Positions 40,672 to 52,394 of a stretch of DNA of 60,652 nt are shown here, one piece after another. Numbering within the stretch: position 1 is the first letter of the stretch; each line of letters begins with the position of its first letter. The stretch is from assembly GCA_020080175.1 (NCBI GenBank), contig JAGHQL010000167.1:1-60652 (forward strand), read 5' to 3'. The notes under the pieces were generated by a model. The model did no database searches, was not told where the DNA came from, and saw only the letters and a list, made by a program, of their open reading frames with translations. This DNA is from Glutinoglossum americanum (Eukaryota > Ascomycota > Geoglossomycetes > Geoglossales > Geoglossaceae). Both the position numbers and the translations under genes were made by a program.

Positions 40672-43600
40672 CTACAACTTTGCCAGCCTCAGCAGAAACG
40701 TAGCCTTTTGTACTTCTTGCTCCTCCTCAATGATGACAACATCTAAATCCTCGGGAGTCTCTCCAGCTGCCTTTGTCACTACGTACTTGTCGACTGGCCT
40801 ACGCAGTGCCTTTTCAATAGCTCTGCATTGGCCAACGAATACATCCTCGATCCCTACGTTATCCGGATCGCTTAGAACCGCATACTGCATCTTGACGTCG
40901 TCGGTTGGTACCAAGCCAGCCTTCTTACGAAGTCGCTGTACCCGATTGATGACCTCCCGCGCTATCCCCTCGTGAGCTAGTTCAGGGTACAAGTTTGCGT
41001 CCAAGATGGTCAGAACCTCATTATCAGTGTTTGGTTCCATATTCCTAGAAGATTCATCCTCCTTGAGTTCACGTTTGACGACCAAATCTTCCTCCCTAAG
41101 TTCGATGCCCTCTAATATGATGATCTTGTCTTGCACAAACTTCTTGACCTGGTCACTGGATAAGGTAGCTAGAGCCTTCCGGACTTTCACCGCGTCTTTC
41201 CTCAGCCGTTTCCCTAACGTTGGCCAATCCGCCGTCAGACTGTATTGGACGTTGTATTTTGCCTCATCGGTCGACAGCATAAGATCGTGAACGTTCAACT
41301 CTTCACAGATGTACCCTTCTAGTGAACGCACATCTTCCAGGTAGGAAGTATCAGGGTGGATAACAATAAAGGTCTTCAAGGGAGTCTTCAGGCCGATGGT
41401 CTTACGTTCCCTAGACACACGACCTAACTCAATGACTTTCTGCATTCTACTGACTCGCCGCTCAATTTCTTCATCGAAAAGCTCTTCTCTAACATCTGGG
41501 AAGGCCAGTAAGTGCACACTCCTTGGGTCTTTCGCCTGAAGAGCCTCAGGGATGTGAGGCAGAAGCCTCTGGTAGATGTTATCTGCAAGGAACGGAGTGA
41601 AAGGTGCTAGTCCCCGAGATAGTGTGAAAAGAACTTCGAAGAGTGTGTTCAACGCGTTTAGTGTGTCATCAACACCGAGTTCACCCTTGAGTCGTTTCCT
41701 GTTGAACCGGATATACCAGTTTGTTGTGTTGTCTATTAAACTGAGCAAACGCGGAACGACAGTGTAAAGTCGATATGCTGGGAGTCCATATTAATGACCC
41801 ATCAGAGATGGAGGCGACACGCGACACTTACCAGCCATCTCCTCATTCACAAACTTTAAAAGACTCTGGCAGCTAGCCAAAATCCACCTGTCCATGACAT
41901 TCTGGCTACCTTCCTCACCCTCGGGGTTAAACACGTAAACTACCCCTTTAACTTTCTTCAGTAAAGCAGCTTGGCCTTCGAAAAACTTGAAGCTATTCCA
42001 CAAGGGCAGCAAAACCTTCGCCACCACTTCCTTCACTCCAGATTCCTTGAACCTCAATGGTTCCGCACGCACAACAGGTGAATTGATGAGATAAAGTCGT
42101 AAAGCGTCTGATCCGTATTTATCCATGATCAATGAGGGATCGGGATAATTTTTTAGCCGCTTCGACATCTTTTTGCCATCCTCTGCAAGCACAATCCCAT
42201 TGACAACGCAGTTTCTAAAAGGCAAGATCCCGAAGAGGTGCGTTCCTAATACCGCTAGGGTGTAAAACCAGCCCCGCGTTTGGTCAAGTCCTTCAGCAAT
42301 GAAATCACCTGGGAAAGAATCCTCGAAGTTTTCCTTGTTTTCGAAGGGGTAGTGCTTGGACGCATATGGCATGCTCCCTGACTCGAACCAGCAGTCAAAT
42401 ACCTCTTCGATGCGCCTAAGTGCACCTTTCCCCTTTCTGCTTGGAATCGTGATCTTGTCGACATTTTCCCGGTGTATGTCATCCAAACAACCCTCATAAC
42501 CACTTAGTTCTTTCAATTCTGACACGCTTCCAACACATACCACCTCCTCAAAATCGTCGCTAACCCATAGCGGTATAGGGGTTCCCCAGTATCGGTTCCT
42601 TGACACATTCCAGTCCCTGGCACTCGCAATCCAACTTGCGAAACGCTTTTCTTTAACAAATGAGGGAACCCAGTGAGACTTCTCAATGTTTTCGAGGATA
42701 TCTGGGACAATATCTGAGACCTTGACGAACCAGGTAGAAACCGCGCGATATATCAATGGCGTATCAGAACGCCAACAGAAGGGATAACTGTGAGTAACCT
42801 GCCCATCAACGACAACGCGACCAGTGCCTTTTAGATACTTGATGATAGCTTTATCAGCGACCTTAACATGCTGACCGGCAAAATCTCGAACTTCAGACGT
42901 GAAGTACCCCTTTTCGTCGACGGGATTGGGTGGTAGACGTTTGTCAGAGATCACACCCGCCTTAAACGCGACATTATAATCCTCCTCACCAAATGCGGGA
43001 GCTTGATGAACGATCCCAACGCCACTGTCTGCAGTTACATACGTAGCATTCAGTACCCGGAAACCGACATCCTTGAATTTATCATAAAAGTAATCGAAAA
43101 GTGGCTCATATCTCCATCCAAGCATGTCAGTTCCTCTTATCCTCTCAAGGATCTTGTATTTTGCCTTTTTCGGGTCCTTATATAATGTCTTGAGGAGAGA
43201 TTCCAACAGGATGTAATTTTTGTTAGATTGATCATCATGAATTTTCACGTACTCGAAGTCCGGGTGGGCCGCCAACCCTGTGTGAGATGGCAATGTCCAA
43301 GGGGTTGTCGTCCAAGCCAATAAGTTGGTTTGGGGATCGTCTAGAAGGGGGAATGAAACGACGATCGCCGGATCCTGTATGTCTTTATAGTTTTGTTGTG
43401 CTTCGAAGTTGCTTAGAGGCGTGTTCAACGCAGTTGAGAATGGCATAACCTTATAACCACGGTACACGGCACCCTTCTCATAGAGCTGTTTAAATACCCA
43501 CCAAACCGATTCCATAAATGTAGGGTTCATCGTCTATACCAGCACAATTAACGAAGGATTCAGTCTCCATAAAGAGATCCTTACCTTATAGTCATTGTCG

Positions 43601-44013
43601 AAATCAATCCAACGTCCCAGGCGATCTATCGTTTGCCTCCACTCTGTAGCAAATCTCATAACAATAGCCCGACACTCCTGGTTGTATTTGTCAATTCCCA
43701 TTTCCATCACCGCTTGTTTACCCGAGATACCCAACTTCTTGTCAATCTCATACTCTATAGGCAACCCGTGAGTGTCCCAACCAAAGCGTCTCTCCACATG
43801 GTAGCCCTTCATGGACCAATACCTTGGGATAATATCTTTGATCGTGGAAGCCAGGAGATGCCCATAATGCGGGAGTCCTGTTGCGAACGGCGGTCCGTCA
43901 TAAAAAGTATATGCCCTTCGTCCTTCTGATAGCTCTACCTGCCTCCCGAAGGCGTTTATTTCTCTCCATATCGCCAAAATACGCTCTTCCTCTTTTGGAA
44001 AGTCGACGGACAT
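40672..44013 (-). CDS. ILS1: Cytosolic isoleucyl-tRNA synthetase
   Basis: Three exons (44013-43585, 43533-41832, 41777-40672) encode 1078 residues, the usual length for cytosolic eukaryotic IleRS. The class I HIGH motif is HYGH (residues 49-52 in [16 protein letters not shown]) and the KMSKS motif is KMSKR (about 598-602). Between them is the editing domain ([18 protein letters not shown]). After KMSKR follow the anticodon-binding domain ([29 protein letters not shown]-like) and a C-terminal extension typical of the cytosolic form. Both introns are GT-AG, 51 and 54 bp. An in-frame upstream ATG at 44121 would add 36 residues with few basic residues; I take this as leader. Confidence 0.96.
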
Positions 44014-44252
44014 TTTGCTCGAACTATGTTGTTTTGGAAGGCAGGAGAAACAGTTTGCACTTGAGTCATTAAAACCCCACTGAATCGTGATAGCTCCACT
44101 TATCAGTAGATTAGTAAGCATCCGCCGCTTTTAAGTTGTTATATACAACGCTTAATAATTTGTTACTACCGCAGCAAAATTTTACAGAGCGGTCTTTCAG
44201 CCGCTATACAGTCCCTATCCAGTGACTATTATACTACACACTAACCGACCCA

Positions 44253-47200
44253 TCAATGCCTCCTATCATGTTGATTACCATAATATCCACTTCGATGACG
44301 TTGGGAGTCGCCATATCCCTCTCCTCCCTGGCGCCTATCCCCAGATCTTCCACCACCACGGTCGTTGTACCTTTCATGTGATGGAGGCGTAGACGCCCAG
44401 CCAGAGTAATTCTGACCTTGAGGTTGTGGAGGTTGATAAGCATATGATACGTTCCCTAATCTGACCCCTGGTGGGGGTTGCAGAGGTGCCCTATAAGGTT
44501 GGGGCGGAGGCGGCACCCAACTTCCTTGTGCGAACCCTGGTGCGGGTCTCCACTGGTCGCCATTGTAGCCGCTTTGGCTGCCATAATTGCCGTATCCCCC
44601 GGTTTGCGGGGGTGGAAATGGGTTTGAGGGTCGACTATCTTGGGGACGGCCGCGCCCTGACCCATAACCTCTAAGCGGAGCCCCCCCGTACGATCGCCCA
44701 CTATTCGCAGCCCGACTTCTTGTCCTCTCGACATCTCCTTTATCTAAGGTAGGTGGTGGCAACTTGACGCCACGAAGTAACATTGACTTGTGGACGTGGG
44801 TGGATCGTGGCATATCATAATAAACACTGTGGGGTCTATTAACAACAAGAATTGAACAAGTGGTAGGAGAACCAGACCTTATTGATCGATCTTCTTCCAG
44901 ATGCGGCATTCCCTGGCTCTCAAGAGGGAAATAGAGAGTGCTTCTAGGCAAGTATGAATCGTGCTTTCCGACTCTCCCAGCTAGGCCCTCGCTTATAGCA
45001 GGATTGAGCTTATATTTGTCACTCTCCTGCTTCTTGGAATAGAATTTCACTGCGAGCTCGTCGTAAAGCGGATGGCTGTCCGATACAAGAAGAACATCTT
45101 TCCCCATTTCATTCCTTGCCCCATCCTCGGCTGACAGAAGTGGATATTTTTTTGCCATGGCTTCAAGTAATCTGTTTTCGTCAATGAATGGGAGGAGCGC
45201 GACTCCTTGCCAGGCAAACTTCTTCCCGTTCAAATCAATTGGGAAATCCTCCGGATAGAAGTCAATGATCTCGCTATCTTCTTCCGTCATCAGTCCATGA
45301 AACACTTCCGGCAAAGCATGTTTTGAGGCAGCAGGAAGGACGCCCATCAACTGCTCAAACGGCCTGAAAGGCTTGCCTTTCTCAAAAGTAATTTTCATAT
45401 GGCCAATGTCAACAAAATCTGCCGCAAATGGAGCATAATGATAAGGGTAGTACCAAGTCCACGATGGGCAACCTTGGAAATAGTAGAGGAGCACCCAGGC
45501 CAGACCTTCAACATATGCTCGTGCAACCTTGTGGCGGAATCCGATATCCTTAGGATCAACCTTGAACTTTTGCTCATAGTATCTGTCTGCATAGCCGTCT
45601 TCCCACAAACGAACAGTATCAGGTGTTGCATTACCCTCCTTTGGCACCATGGGAGTCCCCGGTGTACCGGGCGAGCTCCCGCCGGGCGTAACATTTTCGC
45701 CCTCCTCAATCAGTCCTGCCTTTCTTTTTCCAAGGGCTGATACAGGCGTTTGCGGGTCCATTGAGTTGTCTGTGGAAAGAGAGTTGGGCGTGGCCACTTC
45801 ATCTGCACTAGTACCCTCTGTCTTTTTAGAGTTTCCGCCAAGTAATTGGCTCTTCAAGGCGGCCGCAGCGCTTTTATTGTCCAGATTTGCTTTGTAGATG
45901 CTACCACGATTCACTGCCATATCGTACGTCATCGCTTTTGCCTCCTTTGTTATATTTCCCGGAGCAAACAACGGAAGGTCCGGGGGTGGGACAGTTGGAT
46001 TCATAGGCCTCCCTCTGCCCTTCCAACCAACAACAGGCATCTGGTCAGTCGGGGCCGAGTGGGACTGGGCTCCATCCCTAGGGGCATATCTGCCATTGCT
46101 CTCTCTCATTTGCTTCTCCAACTTCTGTCGCTTGTTGCTTTCCTCCCTCCGTTCTTCGACCTCTCGCCGGCGTTGAAAAATCGCATCCTCCTGTTTCGCC
46201 AGCCCGTTGAGAATTAACTGTGCCCTACCTAAATCAACATGTCCATCCTTTGTTAGGTATCCTCCCATCACAGGAATGTTGTCTCTCCAAATGGCTATTA
46301 ATGTATCGATACCATTGTCTCGAATATCCAGGCTTGGGAGGTGTGGTAGAAAGTCATTCCCGACAAAGAAACACATGAAAACCCAGTCATCTATTGCTCG
46401 TTCCAGATCAAAAGGATGAGACTGCAAAGGCACATATAGCTCAACCTCGAGGTACTCACGAAGAACAGGAACATGAAGCCATACGAATGGTTTGAGAGGC
46501 TGGGCTTTGTCTTTCTCATCAAATTTTCCGTCCATTTTCTTCGCTTCGCCACGGCACTCTTCTGCCTTGTGCCCTTTCTGACCACATAATTGGCATGTAC
46601 GTGCTTTAGCCTCCCGGAAGAATACATCTTCACGAAGAACACGAAAATAAGGTTCGTGAGTTGCAAGACCAAGCATGATCAGGTCGGCGTCCTAGAAGAG
46701 TTAGCAAGCTCACCGGAAATCTTAACCATTTTTAAGAACATACCAGGCCATAAATCACGTGTCTTGTGTTAGGGTCATGCCCTGGGGACGAGCGTTGAGA
46801 TCGAATAAACTCCATGATCTTGTGTTCTCCTTCTCCAGGCACCGTCGAGTCCGATATGATCACTTTCATCTATATTTAGTCAGCTCCTCACCTCTCTCCC
46901 AAGTGTTGAACATGGGCTCACCTTGGCCCAAGCAGGGTCTGTGTTAAGCTTATACGCGGTCCAGTATCTCAGGCTTGCTGCTAGTGTATCCATGAAAGGC
47001 GTTCCAGGCGTGATCGCATTGCTGTCCCAAGTCTTTTCAGCCACCGGAACTATATTTCCCCCACCTAGCGCCCCATTGTTAGGAGATTTCTTGGAGCGCT
47101 GAGATTCAAGCATTTTAAGAAATTCTGCTTTGTCCTCGTCCTTCTCTTTGGCTTCCTGCGCAGAGCGAAACCGCCGCGAACGCTGCTGGTTCATTTTCGC

Positions 47201-47696
47201 GCGAGGGGCAACACCATCTAAACGGCCATATATATTAGCGTAGACTCAAACACTTATTGTTATCAGGGCAACTCCTCGCAGGGCACAAATCCCAGTAAGT
47301 ACTACAACTATCGCTGAGACGGTAACCACGCTTCACCTTCCTACGCCACTAATCACTATTGCGGAGTCTCTCTAATTGCTTAAACATACCAACTGCTATC
47401 ATCAATAACTTTCTTGGCCTAACCATGTTTACCACTCGCTCCGTGTACTTGAACACCTCAAGCATCATTTCCTCCTCGGTCGCCGGTGGCGGTCTATCCT
47501 CAGGATGCGAACAGGGGTGGACGATGCCATTCATATCGAGATAGAGATTGTCCATCTCTTCTCCATTAGGGTTAGGACCCGTTGTATCTACAGGTATCTC
47601 TTGGCCATCAACCTCCGAAGGCTGTTCTTCGATAACAGACGATACGATTTTTGGGTACTTCTGGGACAACCACCGAAATAACGCCGGAACTCCCAT
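44253..47696 (-). CDS. RAT1: Nuclear 5'-3' exoribonuclease Rat1/Xrn2
   Basis: Four exons (47696-47390, 47217-46922, 46869-46744, 46691-44253) encode 1055 residues. Rat1 degrades 5'-monophosphate RNA, trims rRNA and snoRNA precursors and terminates RNA polymerase II. The N-terminus [15 protein letters not shown] and the metal-site segments [36 protein letters not shown] and [16 protein letters not shown] are classic XRN motifs. A CX2CX4HX4C zinc knuckle ([14 protein letters not shown], 276-289) marks the Rat1/Dhp1 branch rather than Xrn1. The C-terminal tail is Gly/Arg/Tyr/Pro-rich and probably disordered. Intron 1 is 172 bp, much longer than its siblings (52 bp). In intron 2 the acceptor at ATATAG, not the nearer AAAG, keeps the frame (AKMKVIISD). 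Confidence 0.96.
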
Positions 47697-47974
47697 GGCT
47701 GAAAAGCGAACTTATATATGATAGGACAAGGCTTGGAGATGCTTTCCCGTTGAGAAGTGGAGATGCGATATTGGTGGGCTGCACTCTCACAAAGGCCCGT
47801 TTCATGGAGAAATCTATCCTGGGACGCTAGCTCAGCCTTTGTGTCACGTTGTTTGCGGCTCCTTATTCCTTTTGTGGCCTAGTATCCTCTTTTGCGCATG
47901 TTTGTAACTTTGCTACCGTAGACATCCAGTTTTATACCAGAACGATGCATTTGTGAGAACAGTCCGTTGCAACA
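47697..47974. promoter_or_regulatory. Divergent promoter RAT1/USO1
   Basis: The two start codons are 278 bp apart, so both promoters share this spacer. No repeat or other gene is seen. Confidence 0.5.
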
Positions 47975-50900
47975 ATGTTCGGCATACTTCAGGGCCAAAC
48001 TCCTGCTAAACAGACCGCAACGGACACTATCAGCACGTTAAGCAGCCGCCTTCTGAGCGCCACATTGCTCGAAGATCGGCGAGCGGCAATACTTGGATTG
48101 AGAAGCTTTGCGAAGCAATTCCCTGCCTCTGTCGCTTCAGGATCACTTCGAGGGCTCATAGGTAGCTTGGCTAAAGATGTGGAAGATGTAGATACGGTCA
48201 AAGTTGTGCTTGAGACTCTGCTTATGCTATTCAATCCAGACGAAAACAGCGTACGTGCCTCACCAGGACTTCCCCCTAAATGCCAGTTAATGAAACTTTA
48301 TGTTGATTTGAAACCCAAGCCCGAAGCTTCAGACGACATTGCCCTTTGGTTGGCAGACGAATTTACTCAGGTACGCCATCGAATTTTTCGTCAGAATAAC
48401 TACTGAAATGATTAAACAGCGCCAAGACAACATTACCGTACTCCTAGATCTCTTAGACACGCAAGATTTCTATTCTCGCCTCTACTCTCTACAGTTACTA
48501 TCAGCAATTCTATCAGCCCGACCAGACCGAACCCAGGAATGCGTTTTCACTGCACCACTCGGAATCTCGAGACTCGTTTCCGTTCTGGATGACAAACGAG
48601 ACGCAGTTCGGAACGGTATCCTCTACACCACAGCCCTAGCCTCTCTAGAGACACTGAATATCTAATGGCTAACCGCGAGTCTCATCTTAGAAGGGCTTCT
48701 TCTACTAACATCGCTTACCCCATCTTCCCCCGAACTTCAAAAACTCGTCGCCTTTGAGAATGCATTCGATCGAATCTTTAACTTGATCTCACTAGAAGGT
48801 TCTTTAACCCATGGAGGGATTATTGTCCAAGACTGTCTCTCACTTCTCGCGAATCTTTTACGATTCAATATCTCGAATCAGTCATTTTTCCGCGAAACAG
48901 GCTGTGTGCCAAAACTAAAGAGGTTATTAAGCGATGCAGCGGCAGAGCAAGATGCTCATGAAGGCGTGCCGGAATGGGCTAGATCACAGCGAGGCAAAAA
49001 CTTATGGGGTTTATTGGCAGTTGTGAGGTTGTTTTTAGTAAGAGGAGGGTTGGGGACCCAAGTAAACCAGAATGCATTTTGGCAGCACGGAGTCCTACTT
49101 CAAGTGTTACATTTGGCATTTCACAGGGCTACTGAAATGGCGGTAAGGGTTGAGGTGAGACATTTATATGCCGGATAACCACCACTTAGGATAATTCGCT
49201 GATACATTAGCTTTGCACAGGCTCTCACGACCTGTGCTGATCTGATCAGAGGGAACGGCAAACTACAGGAAAACTTTGCCCAGATACAAGTCGAATCTGT
49301 AATAGAAGATCCTCAACGGCGGCGGGATGGTAAATTACAGCAAAACAGCACAAACAAGGTTTACGCAATCGAAGGACTTCTCGATCTTGCACTTACCATC
49401 TCAGCAGTGCACGCGTTTGATTCCCGACTCGCAGCCTGTGAGTGCATTAAGGCCTACTTCTTCAACCACCCCCCAATCCGTGTGCACTTTCTTCGACGAG
49501 CAATTGAAGGCCATAAATCAGGCGCTGATGAAACGAGAAATATACTTACGGCTCTACTTAATCCGCCTCAAAATGCACGATCCAGCGATCCTTATCGTTC
49601 ATGGCTCGCTTCTGTTTTGTTTCTCCACCTGATTTATGATGATTCTGAAACAAAAACCCTTGCAATGAGTGTAGCCGAAGGCGATGCTTCAACTGGAGAA
49701 GAAGTTGTCACCTGTATCCAAGCGATAACTAGCAATCTAGTCGCGGGAATACACAGAGGTGAAGATGACAGGGTGAGCGTCGGATATTTGATGCTCTTAT
49801 GTGGCTGGCTGTTTGAGGATCCTGATGCAGTAAACGATTTTCTGGGGGAAGGAAGCAGCGTGCAAAGCTTGGTTCAAGCTATCGTCCAAGGAGGCAGTGA
49901 TGGAGTAATTGTACAGGGGTTGTGTGCGGTCCTCTTAGGCATCATCTATGAGTTCTCAACGAAGGACTCGCCTATATCCAGATCTACACTACACACTATT
50001 CTTGCTTCCCATATGGGGCGCGATCTATATATCGATAAGATTACGAGACTCAGGGAACACCCTCTTTTAAGGGATTTTGAAGTTCTCCCCCAGGGCTTGG
50101 ATGCTACCCATTCAGGTCTTCCAGACGCCTACTTCGAAAAAACATTTGTTGACTTCCTCAAGGACAACTTTAGCAGACTGATTAGGGCGATTGACAGAGA
50201 CCCAGGGATGGAAATTCCTGTCGTTTCCAACGGTATCCAAAGGGGAATTTCACGTGAGCTGGTGGATTCGCTCCGGACTCAGTTGGACGATAAAATCCAA
50301 TCTCTTCAAAAGGCAGAGTCTGATTCACTAACTCTCGAACGAAAACTTGGCCAGGAACAGGCCGACCATCGCCGGACAAAGGAGTCAGCCACCGTGGAGC
50401 TCAGTAGAATCAAGAGCGTCAACGAGGCTTTACAGAGGCACCACGAAATGGAAGTAAACAAAATCCGTGATGATAATGCTGTCGCAATGCAAAGGATAAA
50501 TTCAGAACATCAGGCTGCCATTCAAGAGCTGGACAAAAGAGTTTTGCACATAAGAAAGGAAGCTGATGATGCCGCTGTGAAAGTACGCCGACGCAATGAT
50601 GCCGAGATTGCAGACCTTAAGAACACTACCCAAAAGCTGGAGGAAATTCTGGCCAAAGCAAATAAGGATCACGTTCAGGATCTGCAAACTGCGCATGAAG
50701 AGTATTGGATAAAACTGCAGGCCCTTGAGTCTCGCATGAACCGCGCTGAGGAAAAGGCACAGGAGGCGGAAGAAAGAGCAAATCGAGCTGAAAGGGAAAC
50801 ACACGAGGCACAATCGATGACTGCGAAAGCCGAAAAAGCCTTGTTGGAGAAGGAAGAGGCTCGGAGTGCAATCCAGGTGGAACTAGACGATTTGCTCATG

Positions 50901-51051
50901 GTCTTAGGGGACTTAGAGGAGAAAAGAGCTAAAGACAAGGTATATCACAGGACTTCACTTTGACCGCAACAGTAGTATTAATTAGAAGTAGAAACGGTTA
51001 AAATCTCTAGGGGATGAGGTTTCGGATGCTGAAGATGAGGAGGATGCTTAG
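47975..51051 (+). CDS. USO1: Vesicle tethering factor Uso1/p115
   Basis: Six exons (47975-48250, 48320-48370, 48420-48615, 48691-49154, 49221-50939, 50992-51051) give 921 residues. Uso1/p115 tethers COPII vesicles at the cis-Golgi together with Ypt1. Residues 1 to about 640 form the armadillo-type globular head, with LLMLFNPDENSPEASD, LVAFENAFDRIFNLI, DCLSLLANLLRFNISNQSFF and FFNHPPIRVHFLRRAI. Residues 690-895 are a heptad-rich coiled coil (Glu/Lys/Ala-rich, for example EEKAQEAEERANRAERE). An acidic tail ends VSDAEDEEDA. Intron 1 (69 bp) is an in-frame, stop-free sequence that could be retained. The coiled coil is much shorter than in yeast Uso1, as is usual for filamentous fungi and animals. 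Confidence 0.93.
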
Positions 51052-52394
51052 AGCTGCGATAGCCGCGTCAGCGAATGCACTATAGGGACGATGGGGATTC
51101 TTTTTATGGTGACCCACGGACGACATGGCCCCCCAGAAGCACACACCCGCCAAGGATACCTTGGTATCCGGCGAAGCTTTACACAAAACTACGGCGGGGT
51201 TTCTTTATCCAAGGACAGAAGTTTACGATATACGGGAGAACCTTACCAGCTCATGACGATGAACTCCGCAACCACACTCTGCCGGACGCTTTCCTTAGAA
51301 ATCCAGGGCTTGGAGTAGCACTGAGATCCTCTCGGCGGCCTTGTGCGTAAGGTGCGCGCGTGCACTAAAGCCACAAATGCCTCCCACTTCTCATGGACAC
51401 CTCATTCTATTATTGAAACATTCTACTTATTGGACCCGATAGAACACCAAGACGCCAAAGTTCCACACGATACGAGAAGAGATACGAGAAGAAATAGCAA
51501 TGTTTTCGGCAACATCTAAGCACTAAGTTTCAAAACGTTGCCTTCGTATGTACATACAAGCCCAACTGTAAAAATACAATACTAGGGACATGGACTTTAG
51601 CAACTCCTATAGTGCTTAGATGGGGTGAGATAAGAGGTTCAGGCCCCCCACCAAACCTGGGTATTTCCTAAAGCAAAATCTGCCTAGGAAGCTAGCACGA
51701 TAACACTCTCCTTTCCTTATTGCACAAGTCAAGCTCGTACCTCAAAGCAGAGCCATTATCGTTTGTTCTGTAGCACCACAAACTAGAGAGTAACAATTTA
51801 CTTTAATAGGTGATCATGCCTAACTACGAAGTAGCTTGTTGGGAAGAAGCATTTCAAACGATAAAAAGCGCCAAAAAGAAACAATTCCCCTTATTGGGAG
51901 ATATCAGCGGTCGCTGCTATTGTTAGCATGCGTGTCTAGAATTCCGTCAAAGCGGCAAGAGTATATTGTACTTGTATCGTGCATCATTCGTATGTTGTGC
52001 ATTAATGCGCAAATTCCGAATTGAAGAAACTACAGTCATCATACCATCGAACTCAGATAAACAAAACTAAATCTTCTACTGTGGCGCGTCCTCTTCAGCT
52101 AGGGGGGCGCCGTTGACCTTGTTATAGCTGACGATTCGCGTAAACCCCTCCTCCATCACAACCGGGCCTTTAAGCATCCCTAAAAAACTCCGACGATTGA
52201 TGCAAAAAATCATCACACCGCTTCGAGCCCCTCGCACGCAATTAGGCGGGTTGTGAGAGCACTAGGTTGTAGGATTTGCTCACATCATTGGACAATTGGA
52301 TGCGCCAGCTTCATGTGCTACATCAGGCGCATGCATATCATTTCGATCCGTGAAAGGCGCAAAGCTCCGCTAGACCAAAGGCCCATTTTCAATC
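51052..52394. other. Long intergenic region between USO1 and the RasGAP
   Basis: These 1.34 kb between tandem plus-strand genes hold the USO1 3' flank, the RasGAP promoter and a possible 45-codon minus-strand frame (52076-52213). The part 51400-52000 is AT-rich with short open frames of no recognisable family. Confidence 0.45.
52076..52213 (-). CDS. Possible small protein or terminal exon of unknown function
   Basis: A 45-codon frame starts at the ATG at 52213 (MIFCINRRSFLGMLKGPVVM) and ends in an acidic tail (NGAPLAEEDAPQ). The composition looks more protein-like than other short frames in this spacer, and the frame stays open upstream for at least 16 more codons, so it may be the last exon of a gene divergent from the RasGAP. 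I recognise no family, and chance frames of this length are common. Confidence 0.25.
   Translation of the reverse strand: MIFCINRRSFLGMLKGPVVMEEGFTRIVSYNKVNGAPLAEEDAPQ

Noticed and set aside
43906-44121. N-terminal extension of ILS1 from the ATG at 44121 as a mitochondrial presequence
   Set aside because: It has few basic residues and an acidic one, and fungi normally encode mitochondrial IleRS by a separate gene.
51078-51095. Phage T7 promoter-like string (CACTATAGGGACG)
   Set aside because: Only the 3' half resembles the promoter and the AT-rich upstream half is absent; coincidence.
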